From Rhizobium sp. L43 (lineage in GTDB: Bacteria; Pseudomonadota; Alphaproteobacteria; Rhizobiales; Rhizobiaceae): a stretch of 64,000 bases of DNA. Shown piece by piece: positions 34,724 through 44,265 of this stretch. Under the pieces are notes generated by a model, which was given only the letters and a program-made list of their open reading frames with translations, was not told where the DNA came from and did not search any database. The stretch covers positions 1-64,000 of the forward strand of contig NZ_NWSQ01000011.1 of assembly GCF_002531725.1 (NCBI RefSeq). Direction: 5' to 3'. Each line of letters starts with the position of its first letter. The first letter of the stretch is position 1. The position numbers and the translations under genes were made by a program.

Positions 34724-35749
34724 ATGATCATGAAACTCTTTTCCAACTCCAGTCGCTCCCGAGAGCGCTTTCTCGAAGCCATCCTCCAAAGCGCGATCGA
34801 ATATGCGATCATCTCCACGGATCTGGATGGGCTGGTGACCACCTGGAATGAGGGCGCGCGACGGATCCTAGGATGGGATGAGGCCGAGATGGTCGGCCGG
34901 CCTGCGGCCGTGATTTTCACCGAGGAAGACCGGCAGGCGGGGATTCTTCACCGGGAAATGACCGCTGCTTTGACCGAAGGTCATGGCAATGATGAGCGCT
35001 GGCACGTTCGCAAGGACGGCTCGTTGTTTTGGGCGTCGGGTCAGATGATGGCATTGACGACGGATGACGGCGAAGTCGAGGGCTTCGTGAAGATTCTGAG
35101 AGATCAGACAGAGCAGAGAGAGAACGAGGAACGACAGCGCGTTCTGATGCACGAGCTCTCGCACCGGATGAAGAATACCCTGACCGTCGTTCAGGCTATC
35201 ACCAGCCAATCCTTCCGAAACGCGAGCTCTATAGAGGATGCGGAACAGGCGATCTCGGCACGGATCAATGCTTATGCGAAAGCGCACGAAATATTGCTAC
35301 AGCGGAATTGGCTGGGCGCCACCATGGCGGCGATTGTCGAGGCGACGGCTATCAATCTCGGACTGGAGACGTCGGAACGGTTCAAAGCAAGCGGTCCTGC
35401 TGTTGAATTGGGTCCTCAGGCGGCTCTTTGCTTCTCCCTCGTGCTGCACGAACTTGTCACCAACGCCAACAAGTATGGTGCGCTTTCGGGAGAGACCGGG
35501 ACAGTCGAAATCGATTGGTCTGTGCGCGGCCAGGCGGGCGACAAGCGCCTGAACTTCCGTTGGCGGGAGGTCGGGGGCCCCGCGGTAGAAGCTCCGAGCA
35601 AGAAGGGGTTCGGCTGCAGACTCATCAACTCCAGTCTCTCCGCCTTCGGGGAGGTCACTGTTGACTACGCGCCGACAGGGTTCGTCCTGACGCTGGACGC
35701 ATCGCTTCAGAAACTGCAATTCAAAACGTATTCCGACGCTGAGGAATAA
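34724..35749 (+). CDS. PAS-HWE sensor histidine kinase, copy A
   Basis: A 341-residue protein. A PAS domain covers about residues 18-135 (IEYAIISTDLDGLVTTWNEG), ending in FVKILRDQTEQREN. The HWE kinase core has the phospho-acceptor His in MHELSHRMKNTL (about His147), the N-box HELVTNANKYGA and the diagnostic WRE of RWREVGGP. There is no membrane segment, so it is cytoplasmic. A very similar paralogue lies at 42250-43275. No response regulator is adjacent. Confidence 0.9.
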   Translation: MIMKLFSNSSRSRERFLEAILQSAIEYAIISTDLDGLVTTWNEGARRILGWDEAEMVGRPAAVIFTEEDRQAGILHREMTAALTEGHGNDERWHVRKDGSLFWASGQMMALTTDDGEVEGFVKILRDQTEQRENEERQRVLMHELSHRMKNTLTVVQAITSQSFRNASSIEDAEQAISARINAYAKAHEILLQRNWLGATMAAIVEATAINLGLETSERFKASGPAVELGPQAALCFSLVLHELVTNANKYGALSGETGTVEIDWSVRGQAGDKRLNFRWREVGGPAVEAPSKKGFGCRLINSSLSAFGEVTVDYAPTGFVLTLDASLQKLQFKTYSDAEE

Positions 35750-35854
35750 TTTGAGAGAACGATCCGCAAGAGTTAGGGGCGCTTGGCGTCGTCGGTTCGG
35801 AACCAATCGCACCGACTGACATTGCTTCTGGATCTCGCAAACGGCGGACGTTTG

Positions 35855-37027
35855 ATGCACAACGACAGGAAGCAGTTCTTCGTCCTCGCTCTCGCCTTTC
35901 TGATGAGCATGTTCTTTCGCAGCTATTTCGGTGTGGTCGGCCCGATGGTCGATGCGGACATCGACCTCGACCCCAGCCGGTACGGATACGCGGCGTCGGC
36001 CTTCTTCATTTCGTTCGGGCTGCTGCAGATGCCACTGGGCTCAGCCTTCGACCGCTTCGGCGCAAGAACGCCTATGACTGTGTTAATGATCGTCGGCGCC
36101 ATGGGGGCCGCGTTGGTCGCCATGGCTGGAACGGCCGGGCAGCTCGTTGCCGGTCAGGCGGTCCTGGGCGCGGGATGCGCGCCCATCTTCATGGGAGTGG
36201 TCTATCAATTCGGAAGTCTTGGCGACGGGGTGGCCGCGCGGAAAAAGATCGCCGCCGTCAGCGCTGTTGGCTCCCTCGGCGCCCTTTTTTCGGCGTCGCC
36301 TATGGTTTGGCTTTCTGAAGTCCTCGGGTGGCGCGGGGCGATGCTTGTTGCAGCGTCAACAATGGCGCTTTGTGCTGCTGGCGTCGCCTTTCAAATGGGG
36401 CCACCTCCCCATGAAGGACGATCGGAAGAGGCGCCTGAGAGCAGGCCAGCGGGCATAGTCTACCTCTTGCCAATATGCCTAACCCTGTCGCTCGGAGGGA
36501 CTTTTCGCAATGCTTGGGCGACCCCTTACCTGTCCGGGGTGTTCTCCGCGGATCAGCGCGTTTCAGGTTTCGCGCTGACGATCGTGAGCGCCGTCGGCAT
36601 AGGGACGTCCTTTGCGATACCCGCACTCGTATCCAGAGTGTCACCGCGAAGCATCGTGACGGCTGGGATGGCCGCGGCGACGATCGCCGCCTTCGCGATG
36701 GCCGTTTCGCCCGGCTCCAATATTGTCGCTGCCGTCGCTCTGATCTGCCTGCTCTATTCGATCGGCAACCTCCATCCCCTGCTTATGGCCGAGGCGCAGG
36801 AACTCGCACCTTCCAAGCATAGAGGCCTTTTGTTGGGCTTTCTCAACACCCTGGTGTTTTTCGGAGTTGCGATCTCGTCGGCTGCATTTGGATGGATCGC
36901 CCAAAATGCCGGTGGACCCTCCGCCACGTTTCAGATCATCTTGTTCTTCACCGCAGGCTGTCTCGCCATCGGCCTGACAGCCTATTTGGCGAGGCCAGCC
37001 TGGCGGAACGTCGCAAACCAACGTTAA
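35855..37027 (+). CDS. Major facilitator superfamily transporter
   Basis: A 390-residue protein with about 12 membrane helices. The MFS A-like signature after helix 2 reads GSAFDRFGARTP, and the N-terminus is FFVLALAFLMSMFFRSYFGV. It resembles the sugar/anion or cyanate-type MFS group, but the substrate is not predictable. The start at 35855 was preferred to an earlier in-frame one at 35783, which lies in the duplicated flank of the kinase gene. A terminator follows at 37246. Confidence 0.85.
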   Translation: MHNDRKQFFVLALAFLMSMFFRSYFGVVGPMVDADIDLDPSRYGYAASAFFISFGLLQMPLGSAFDRFGARTPMTVLMIVGAMGAALVAMAGTAGQLVAGQAVLGAGCAPIFMGVVYQFGSLGDGVAARKKIAAVSAVGSLGALFSASPMVWLSEVLGWRGAMLVAASTMALCAAGVAFQMGPPPHEGRSEEAPESRPAGIVYLLPICLTLSLGGTFRNAWATPYLSGVFSADQRVSGFALTIVSAVGIGTSFAIPALVSRVSPRSIVTAGMAAATIAAFAMAVSPGSNIVAAVALICLLYSIGNLHPLLMAEAQELAPSKHRGLLLGFLNTLVFFGVAISSAAFGWIAQNAGGPSATFQIILFFTAGCLAIGLTAYLARPAWRNVANQR

Positions 37028-37245
37028 CCGGTCGCGGCGCGCCAGGTGGATCTGTCGAGCGCCAATTTGCAGCCGTCCCGGAACCACGATCCGAGCATAG
37101 CCAGCACCTTTTCAAAGGAAGGTCATGCCCCTCTCTCGCGGGGTGCTTAGACACAGCTTGGAACTTTTTCTGCATCGTCGCGTTTTGGGCGCGGATGTGA
37201 TCGCGACTTGTCGCTAACGTCCGCCTTTCCATGTACGCTCACTTG

Positions 37246-37273
37246 CGCCCCGCGTCTTCGCGGGGCGATTTTT
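37246..37273 (+). terminator. Rho-independent terminator
   Basis: A perfect 9-bp stem CGCCCCGCG / CGCGGGGCG with loop TCTT followed by ATTTTT. It is oriented to end plus-strand transcription from the MFS gene, although some 220 bases after its stop. The DNA between holds no gene. Confidence 0.8.
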
Positions 37274-37335
37274 GCCAGCGGATATTTGGTGGGAATCTGG
37301 CTCCTAGCGGGTTTCCTGGGTAGGCGGGCGCACGC

Positions 37336-38325
37336 TCATGTGCGAGCGCTGTTTCCGGTCGAGCCTCGACGGGAGGCCGGTTCAGAATCGAGCCCACAGA
37401 CACGATTTCGGCCGCTCGATTTGGCCTGGTAAAGCGCCTTATCGGCGTTCGAATAAAGGACATCGAATGAACCGTCGGCTTCCTGTTGCAAAGCCACGCC
37501 GACAGAGACGGTAATCCGAAATGTGCCGGCTGCCGATAGAATGGGTTTTTGCTCGATCTCACGCCTGATCTGCTCGCACACCTCAAACACCGCCTCAGGC
37601 TTCATGGTCGGGAACAGGATCATGAACTCCTCACCGCCAACACGCGCAAAGGTCATTTCGCGTGATGTGTCAGCTGCGATGATCGCCTGGATGGACTGCG
37701 TCAGCGTTTTCAGGGCGGCATCGCCAGCGGAATGGCCATAGGTTTCATTGACACGCTTGAAATGATCGACGTCGAGAATCGCAACGGCGGCTTTGCCGGC
37801 AACGGCCTTCTCTCCCCGAAACAATGCGTGGCCAATATTGAACGCATGGCGGCGATTGAAAGCGCCTGTCAGCTCGTCGGTAACTGCCAGAAGATGCAAT
37901 CTATCCTGAATGGCCCTGAGGTCGGTAATGTCCTGGAGGAGAAGCTGAACGACTGGGTTGCCCTCCCAGGGCAAAGCGCCGGCGATCAATTTGATCGTCC
38001 GAGCCTGGCCGGTAGCAGTTCTGACCTCCGCCTCCGTCGGTTCCGCACCGATCCGGCCGTCAAACGCCTCCTCCATCTGCTTGGCGGCTTCTTCAGCATG
38101 CGTGGAGAGAAAATCGAGGAAATGTTTGCCGACGACTTCATTTTGCGGGACTTGCAGGAGGCGCGCCGCTTCCTGGTTTCCGAAAATAATCCCCTGCCGC
38201 GTGTGGATGAGAAGCCCCATTGGCATGAGGTCGAGCATCATGCCCATCCTCGCCTGCGTGTCGACGAGCGTCTGCTTCGTCAGCGCGGCTGCTTCAAGTG
38301 CTTCGTGGTCTTCATCCAGAAACAT
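37336..38325 (-). CDS. PAS-GGDEF diguanylate cyclase
   Basis: A 329-residue protein. A PAS-like domain covers about residues 20-140 (MLDLMPMGLLIHTRQGIIFG). The GGDEF domain has DELTGAFNRRHAFN, ILDVDHFKRVNETYGHSAGD and the active-site RVGGEEF. The RxxD inhibitory site before GGEEF is absent (REMT instead), so product inhibition may be weak. AAGGACCACCA precedes the ATG. It would make cyclic di-GMP, affecting motility and attachment. Confidence 0.9.
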   Translation of the reverse strand: MFLDEDHEALEAAALTKQTLVDTQARMGMMLDLMPMGLLIHTRQGIIFGNQEAARLLQVPQNEVVGKHFLDFLSTHAEEAAKQMEEAFDGRIGAEPTEAEVRTATGQARTIKLIAGALPWEGNPVVQLLLQDITDLRAIQDRLHLLAVTDELTGAFNRRHAFNIGHALFRGEKAVAGKAAVAILDVDHFKRVNETYGHSAGDAALKTLTQSIQAIIAADTSREMTFARVGGEEFMILFPTMKPEAVFEVCEQIRREIEQKPILSAAGTFRITVSVGVALQQEADGSFDVLYSNADKALYQAKSSGRNRVCGLDSEPASRRGSTGNSART

Positions 38326-38596
38326 TGGTGGTCCTTCCTGAAGCGAGAAGGCGGTTCTCGCGACGACCCGCCGGTGGCCACTATCTGACGAGTTTATGAA
38401 AACATGGCTAACTTAACTAGCGAGTGCAGCGAGGATGTCACCCCTCACTCCTGTCGGTGACCATCGTTTTTGCAATTCAGCTTCCGGAGGATCGGAATTA
38501 ACTGGACTGCACAAACGGTCCGATTATCATGACGTTGTGGGAGCTTGCGGCTAGGTAGAGGACGCATGATGCTGCCCCTCGGATGAGGAGGTGGAA

Positions 38597-38796
38597 TTGG
38601 GCTTATTCTCAGATTTCGCGGTCAATCTCGACGATTTTGAAACGCTCCAGTCGATCATCACCGACGCATGCAACGAACTGAAAATCCCCCCGATCACACA
38701 GGCGTTGTCGCGCGGGTGATAGACCTGTACGCTGACGGCCGCTCGCGAGACGAGATTGTCGAGATGCTTCGAACCGAGGTCCGCAATCACGTTTAG
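38597..38796 (+). pseudogene. Small gene broken by a one-base shift in a poly-C run
   Basis: A TTG start with GAGGAGG 7 bases upstream gives LGLFSDFAVNLDDFETLQSI, then ITDACNELKIPP. A run of six C (38686-38691) then shifts the frame. With one more C the frame continues as DHTGVVARVIDLYADGRSRD and EIVEMLRTEVRNHV to the stop at 38796. The full product would be about 66 residues. It resembles the C-terminal half of the 43493 protein (VVELYRQGVRDPEYLRLMVE). It may be a real mutation, slippage variation or a read error. Confidence 0.6.
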
Positions 38797-38975
38797 GAAC
38801 CGGCGCCATTCTCCAACAGCTGACACTTCACGATCCGGAAATGGCCAAGCAGGTGTCCCACTTCAACCGCTGCTCAATGCACCGCTGCTTTTTGTGATGC
38901 CGCGCGGAACCAAAGTGCCGGCCGGCAGGTTTAACAAAGTTAAATGGACGTAAACAGACGGAAGCGAGGGATGGA

Positions 38976-40394
38976 ATGGGCAAGGTTGAACTGGTGAGCG
39001 GCAGCCCCATTGTCTCCCAAACTGATGTTTTCCCTGAAGATTACGAAGATTTTTTTGAAAATGGAGCGCTTGCGCTGCACCTGGTCGCGGCGGATGGTAC
39101 GATCCTGCGCGCCAATCAGGCGGAACTGGATCTGCTCGGCTACACGGCCGAGGAATACGTCGGCCGGCAGATTTCTGAGTTTCATGAAGATGCAGATACC
39201 GTCAGCGAGATGCTGGTGCGCCTCGCGGCCGGCGAAAAGCTCGCCCGCTTTCCCGCCCGGATGCGAGCCAAGGATGGTTCGATCAAGCATGTCGAGACAA
39301 CCTCCAGCGCCCAGTTTCGCAATGGCGAATTCATCAACACCCGCTGCTTCACGACCGATGTAACCGAAGTGGTCGAGGCAAGACGACAACTTGCGCGCAA
39401 GGACGCAGAAATGCGCCAGGTCCTCGAAGCGCTTCCTGCTGCCGTCTACACCACGGACGCGGAGGGCAAGATCACATATTTCAACCGTGCGGCCGCCGAA
39501 TTGGCCGGCAGGGAGCCGGTCATTGGTAAGGACGAATGGTGTGTGACGTTTCGGCTCTTCACCGCCGACGGACAGCCACTGCCGCACAACGAATGTCCGA
39601 TGGCGATCGCCCTGAAGGAAAATCGCCCCGTGCGGGGCGTCGAAGCCATGGCACAGCGGCCGGACGGCTCGATGTTTCCGTTCCTTCCCTTCCCCACCCC
39701 GATGCGCAATGACGACGGAGAGCCGATAGGGGCGGTGAACATGCTGGTCGACATCAGCGACCGCAAATTGGCGGAAACCAATCAGCGGGTCTTCCTCGAT
39801 GAACTCAATCATCGCGTCAAAAACAACATGATGATGCTCCACGGCTTAATCCGGTCGGCAGAGCGCGAAAGCAACAGCGCCGAGGCGCGCGCTGTTCTGG
39901 GTGACGCAGCTCAGCGTGTTGGAGCCATGGCGGCCGCGCAGCAAGCGCTTTATACCGAGCATGACCGCGCAGAGGTGAATGCGCGCAATTTTGTCAATGC
40001 GGTGTGCGACAGTGCCAGACAAGCGTTCTCAAAAAACGTCACGCTCCACATCGACGCCGGCGCCGGTAACCTGGCGAATGACGTCACGATGCCTCTCGCG
40101 CTTGTTCTGAATGAGCTTCTTACAAACGCGGCAAAGCACGGCTGCGACGACACAGGCAATTGCGAAATTTGGGTATCCCTCCGACGGTCGGAGGGTGACT
40201 TCGTGCTGACCGTCCGCGACAACGGCCCTGGCTACGATTTCAAGGTCACGGGCAGACGTTCCTCCGGAACCGGTCTGGTCTCCGGGCTGGTCCGGCAACT
40301 GCGAGGCTCGTTCACGGTTGCTCCAGGAGCAGGAGCGCAATGCACCGTCCGTTTTGCCGGTCAATCTCAAACGGAAGGCAGGCCTGATTTATGA
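38976..40394 (+). CDS. Double-PAS HisKA_2-type sensor histidine kinase
   Basis: A 472-residue cytoplasmic kinase. PAS 1 covers about residues 20-135 (GALALHLVAADGTILRANQA), PAS 2 about residues 145-265 (LPAAVYTTDAEGKITYFNRA). The kinase core has the His in DELNHRVKNNMMMLHGLI, N-box LVLNELLTNAAKHG, and a VRDNGPGYDF/GTGLVSGLV ATP lid. GGGATGGA precedes the start. Its TGA overlaps the ATG of the next response-regulator gene, so the two form a two-component pair. Confidence 0.9.
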   Translation: MGKVELVSGSPIVSQTDVFPEDYEDFFENGALALHLVAADGTILRANQAELDLLGYTAEEYVGRQISEFHEDADTVSEMLVRLAAGEKLARFPARMRAKDGSIKHVETTSSAQFRNGEFINTRCFTTDVTEVVEARRQLARKDAEMRQVLEALPAAVYTTDAEGKITYFNRAAAELAGREPVIGKDEWCVTFRLFTADGQPLPHNECPMAIALKENRPVRGVEAMAQRPDGSMFPFLPFPTPMRNDDGEPIGAVNMLVDISDRKLAETNQRVFLDELNHRVKNNMMMLHGLIRSAERESNSAEARAVLGDAAQRVGAMAAAQQALYTEHDRAEVNARNFVNAVCDSARQAFSKNVTLHIDAGAGNLANDVTMPLALVLNELLTNAAKHGCDDTGNCEIWVSLRRSEGDFVLTVRDNGPGYDFKVTGRRSSGTGLVSGLVRQLRGSFTVAPGAGAQCTVRFAGQSQTEGRPDL

Positions 40395-40840
40395 CCTCAT
40401 TCGGGCCACCCGCCACTAGCGCCAATGGCTCCGATACTGGAGCAGCCGACAGGGCCGGTAGGGCCGCGGGAGGTGGAAGACCGACGCGAATTCTGATCGT
40501 CGAGGACGAATATCTCATTGCGCTCGACGTTGAAAATCGCCTTCTCGACGCAGGCTTCGAAGTCATCGGCATTGCAGTGACGGCCAGCGAGGCAATTTCC
40601 ATGGCGGTATCAGGCAGCCCGGATCTAGCGATCATGGACATTCGATTGGCCGATCGCACCGATGGTGTTCAAGCGGCCATCGAATTGTTCGCCATGCTGG
40701 GTGTCCGCTCGATTTTTGCTTCCGCCCATGCTGACGACCGGACCCGCGAAAGAGCCGCGGCGGCCTCACCCATCGGTTGGTTGCAAAAACCCTACTCCGC
40801 CGAGGCCTTGATTAATCTGATCAGACAGCATCTGGAATAG
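40391..40840 (+). CDS. Single-domain response regulator
   Basis: A 149-residue protein. A short Gly/Ala-rich N-terminus is followed by a receiver domain: VEDEYLIALDVENRLLDAGF, phospho-acceptor Asp in AIMDIRLADRTDG and conserved Lys in WLQKPYS. There is no output domain. The ATGA overlap with the upstream kinase gene shows they are translated together. It may act as a phosphate relay or sink. Confidence 0.9.
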   Translation: MTSFGPPATSANGSDTGAADRAGRAAGGGRPTRILIVEDEYLIALDVENRLLDAGFEVIGIAVTASEAISMAVSGSPDLAIMDIRLADRTDGVQAAIELFAMLGVRSIFASAHADDRTRERAAAASPIGWLQKPYSAEALINLIRQHLE

Positions 40841-41003
40841 CCGTCGCTCGTCGCCGTGTGTGGGTTTCGATCCAGGATCGCCCGGTTTCGGAGCTCCAAT
40901 CGCAAAGGGCATGATACCGCATCTTTGGAGACCATCTTACAGCGGTCGCTGAGCATTCGATTGCGATGGAGGAGTCTTGAACTTCGGGTGCGCCAAAGGG
41001 CCG

Positions 41004-42038
41004 TTACACGTAGGTCGAACCTGCAGGCGGGATTTCAATATCAATAAGCAGGCCTTCATCCACCCAGTTTCTCTCAAGGCGCCCCTTAAGCTGTTTTTCG
41101 ACCATTGCACCGACGATCACGGTACCAAAACCTCGTTTTGCCGATTTAGCCGGCGTGCGGGCGCCCACCTCCTGCCACCGGATGTTAAGGCCGGCGCCCG
41201 ACGGTCCTGGATTCCAACTGATCGAAAGTCTGCCTTCCGCAACGGCAATGGCGCCATGAAGGGCCGCGTTGACAGCGAGTTCGTGGAGAACCAGCGCAAG
41301 TGGCTGGACAATCGACGCAGGCAGCCTGATGTCCGGCCCGCTAAATGAAGCGCGGGCTGCAAACGGCGTCACCTGCTGGCGGATGAGTTCCTCGACCGAA
41401 ATGCTTGTCCATCTTCGCTCGGCAAGCAAGGCATGGGCACGGGCGAGCGCCTGCACGCGGTGTTGGATAGCGGCGGCATAAAGCAACGGGTCATCAGCAT
41501 TGCTGAGGCGGACGATGCTGTCGACGATCGCAAGGACATTCTTCGCGCGGTGGTCGACTTCCCTCAGCAGGCGGTTCTCGGAGGCCTCCAGGGCTTCGAC
41601 GCGACGAAACTCCGTCATGTCGATTTGAGATCCGAAGAAATACAGGATCTGTCCATCATCCCCATGCACTGGACTTAGGTGCAGCCGATTCCAGAACGGC
41701 TCCCCGTTTTTCTTGTAGTTGAGGATCTCGACATTCGCCTCGCGCTCGTCGGCGATGCCGGCACGAATCTCCGCGACGGCAATGGGAGATGTAGCGGGCC
41801 CTTGGAGGAAACGACAGTTGCGGCCAAGCACCTCTTCGGCGGCGTAGCCCGTCAGTTCCAGAAACGCCTTGTTTGCAAGCACGATCGGCAGATCCAGCGT
41901 GCGCGCGTCGGTGACGACCATCGGCATTCTGGTGCGTTCAAAGGCGATCGCCGCCAACTCCTTCCGATCGGCGGCGGCCGTCTTCGATGATGCGGAAGGT
42001 AAATCCCCGTGGAGTTTGTTCGTTGAATGGCTTGTCAT
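41004..42038 (-). CDS. LOV-domain HWE histidine kinase (blue-light sensor)
   Basis: A 344-residue protein. The LOV domain (about residues 28-145) contains the flavin-adduct cysteine in GRNCRFLQG (Cys75) and the following NYKKNGEPFWNRLHLSPV, FFGSQIDMTE. The HWE core has REVDHRAKNVLAIV (His163), HELAVNAALHG (Asn258) and WQEVG. The family senses blue light through a flavin-cysteinyl adduct; related LOV-HKs of Brucella and R. leguminosarum affect virulence or surface polysaccharide and attachment. No cognate regulator is adjacent. Confidence 0.93.
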   Translation of the reverse strand: MTSHSTNKLHGDLPSASSKTAAADRKELAAIAFERTRMPMVVTDARTLDLPIVLANKAFLELTGYAAEEVLGRNCRFLQGPATSPIAVAEIRAGIADEREANVEILNYKKNGEPFWNRLHLSPVHGDDGQILYFFGSQIDMTEFRRVEALEASENRLLREVDHRAKNVLAIVDSIVRLSNADDPLLYAAAIQHRVQALARAHALLAERRWTSISVEELIRQQVTPFAARASFSGPDIRLPASIVQPLALVLHELAVNAALHGAIAVAEGRLSISWNPGPSGAGLNIRWQEVGARTPAKSAKRGFGTVIVGAMVEKQLKGRLERNWVDEGLLIDIEIPPAGSTYV

Positions 42039-42249
42039 GCTTCCACGCTCAATGTGACGTCGCCCACTAACGCGGCTCGCGTTCCTTTGTTTCCGACTGG
42101 CCGCGCATATGGCTTACGACGCGGCTCGTCCGGGGTTTGCCGGACAACGTGTCACGGCTGCGACCTTTGCCAACGCGACGGCGTCCGGTATAGAAATAGG
42201 ACGAGGCCCTTTCCGGCGGTCAGGCCCTGAAAGGATCAGGCGCAATCAC

Positions 42250-43275
42250 ATGATCATGAAACTCTTTTCCAATTCCAGCCGCTCGCGAGAGCGCTTTCTC
42301 GAAGCCATTCTCCAGAGCGCGATCGAGTATGCGATCATCTCGACGGATCTGAATGGCCTGGTGACCACGTGGAATGAGGGCGCACGACGGATCCTCGGAT
42401 GGGATGAGGCCGAGATCATCGGCAAGCCCGCAGCGGTCATCTTCACGCAGGAAGACCTGCAGGCGGGGGTTCTTGAACGGGAGATGGCCGCCGCGTTGGC
42501 CGAAGGTCATGGCAGCGATGAGCGCTGGCATGTTCGCAGAGATGGCTCGTTGTTCTGGGCCTCGGGCCAGATGATGGCATTGACGTCGGACGACGGCGAA
42601 GTCGAGGGCTTCGTGAAGATACTCAGGGATCAGACCGAGCAGAGGGAGAACGAGGAGCGACAGCGGGTTCTGATGCATGAACTCTCTCACCGCATCAAGA
42701 ATACGCTGGCCGTCGTTCAGGCCATCACCACTCAATCCTTCCGAAACGCCAGCTCCATGGAGGACGCAGAACAGGCGATCGCGGCCCGCATCAATGCCTA
42801 TTCGAAAGCACACGACATTTTGCTGCAGCAGAATTGGCTGGGCACGACAATGGCGACGATTGTCGAGGCGACGGCGATTAATCTCGGACTTGAGACGTCC
42901 GAACGCTTCAAAGCGAGCGGTCCTGTGATTGAATTGGGCCCCCAGGCGGCGCTTTCCTTCTCCCTCGTGCTGCACGAACTTGTCACCAACGCCAACAAAT
43001 ATGGCGCCCTGTCGCAAGATACCGGGTCCATCGAAATCGAGTGGTCCGTGCGCGAAGCGTCGGGCGACAAGCGCCTGAACTTCAGTTGGCGGGAGCTCGG
43101 AGGCCCCGCGGTGGAAGCTCCGAGCAAGAAGGGGTTCGGGTGCCGGCTGATCAACTCCAGCCTCAGTTCGTTCGGAGAGGTCGTTGTTGACTACGCGCCG
43201 ACGGGGCTCATCCTCAGGCTGGATGCGTCGCTCGAGAAGCTGCAATACAAGACCTATTCCGACGCGGACGAATAA
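42250..43275 (+). CDS. PAS-HWE sensor histidine kinase, copy B
   Basis: A 341-residue protein, co-linear with the kinase at 34724-35749 and differing from it at scattered positions only. It carries the same MIMKLFSNSSRSRERFLEAI start, PAS domain, His in HELSHRIKNTLA, HELVTNANKYGA and WRELGGP. The start at 42250 matches the paralogue and follows GAAAGGATCAGG; the frame is open back to 42109, but that part has no counterpart. The downstream flank is also duplicated, so the copies arose by segmental duplication. Confidence 0.9.
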   Translation: MIMKLFSNSSRSRERFLEAILQSAIEYAIISTDLNGLVTTWNEGARRILGWDEAEIIGKPAAVIFTQEDLQAGVLEREMAAALAEGHGSDERWHVRRDGSLFWASGQMMALTSDDGEVEGFVKILRDQTEQRENEERQRVLMHELSHRIKNTLAVVQAITTQSFRNASSMEDAEQAIAARINAYSKAHDILLQQNWLGTTMATIVEATAINLGLETSERFKASGPVIELGPQAALSFSLVLHELVTNANKYGALSQDTGSIEIEWSVREASGDKRLNFSWRELGGPAVEAPSKKGFGCRLINSSLSSFGEVVVDYAPTGLILRLDASLEKLQYKTYSDADE

Positions 43276-43492
43276 TTCGGTTTGAGAGATAGGCAAGCCC
43301 GCGAGCAACCAAGCCAAGCATCACCGCGCTCTTCTATAACTGGATGGAAACGTCGGCACTGACCGGAGGCGCTTGGCGTCGTCGGGCCGGAAGCAATTGC
43401 ACCGACTTTAGGCAGCTTCACCAACGATGAGACAGGAGTTGCCGACAACGATCGCGCCGTAATTTGCGCAGCGACACAAATCCTAACCGAAA

Positions 43493-43741
43493 CTATGCAG
43501 CGAGGTCGCCTGTCTTCGCTTGCTTGAAGAGCCCGCGGGCGCCTTCCACCATCAAACGAAGATACTCAGGGTCGCGGACGCCTTGCCGGTAAAGTTCGAC
43601 GACAATCGCTGCCATCCGGGCGGCCTCCTCCGACTGTTTCGTCACTCCGGCCTCGCGCAGCAGGGTGTCGAAGACCGGCTGGCACGCGGCAAGATCGCGC
43701 CCGTCGAATGCTGGTGATTTCCGAACGTTCGTTGTTTTCAT
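43493..43741 (-). CDS. Small hypothetical protein
   Basis: An 82-residue protein from the ATG at 43741 (TTGGA 5 bases upstream; a TTG 3 codons earlier is possible). It is all-helical (CQPVFDTLLREAGVTKQSEE, MAAIVVELYRQGVRDPEYLR). The LYxxGxRDxxxLxxM pattern resembles the broken gene at 38597, also next to a HWE kinase. Its function is unknown. Confidence 0.6.
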   Translation of the reverse strand: MKTTNVRKSPAFDGRDLAACQPVFDTLLREAGVTKQSEEAARMAAIVVELYRQGVRDPEYLRLMVEGARGLFKQAKTGDLAA

Positions 43742-43794
43742 TGCGTCCAAGAGCCGGCGCCGCTCGACGGCGCCGGACTTCCCCTGCAGTAACC

Positions 43795-44265
43795 TTATGC
43801 CACCTGCTTATCGCCTTCGATTTGCAGCGGCGTCTGGCCGCTTGTCGAATTGCCGATGGCGATCTTGCGAGGCTTCATCGCTTCCGGGATCTCGCGCTTC
43901 AGATCAACTGTCAGAAGACCGTTCGTCAGCGAGGCGTTTTCGACCCGGACGTGGTCGGCAAGCTCGAATCGGCGTTCGAAGGAACGACCGGCGATGCCGC
44001 GATGCAGATATTCGCCCTCCTTGTCCTCGTTCTTCTGTCCCTTCACGATCAGCACATTGCGTTCCTGGGTGATGTCGAGGTCACTGTCGGCAAAACCCGC
44101 CACCGCCATCTGGATGCGGTAGTCGTCCTCGCCTGATTTGACGATGTCGTAGGGCGGCCAGGTCTCGATGGCCTGCAGACGCTGCGGATTGTTGAGAAGA
44201 TTGAAGACGCGGTCGAAGCCGATGCTGGACCGATAGAGCGGTGCGAAGTCGAACTCATTTCTCAT
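43795..44265 (-). CDS. Small heat shock protein, Hsp20/IbpA type
   Basis: A 156-residue alpha-crystallin protein. The N-terminal arm (FDFAPLYRSSIGFDRVFNLL) is followed by the crystallin domain with PPYDIVKSGEDDYRIQMAVA, then FERRFELADHVRVENASLTN and NGLLTVDLKREIPE. A chaperone that holds unfolded proteins. The ATG at 44265 has GGAGG 8 bases before it. The leader can form stacked hairpins, one sequestering the ribosome site, as in rhizobial ROSE thermometers. Confidence 0.92.
   Translation of the reverse strand: MRNEFDFAPLYRSSIGFDRVFNLLNNPQRLQAIETWPPYDIVKSGEDDYRIQMAVAGFADSDLDITQERNVLIVKGQKNEDKEGEYLHRGIAGRSFERRFELADHVRVENASLTNGLLTVDLKREIPEAMKPRKIAIGNSTSGQTPLQIEGDKQVA

Noticed and set aside
35800..35826. 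GGAAC-N16-CATT before the MFS gene as an EcfG promoter
   Set aside because: The -10 part deviates (CATT instead of CGTT), and the same segment in the duplicate at 43388 has lost the GGAAC box, so it is not supported.
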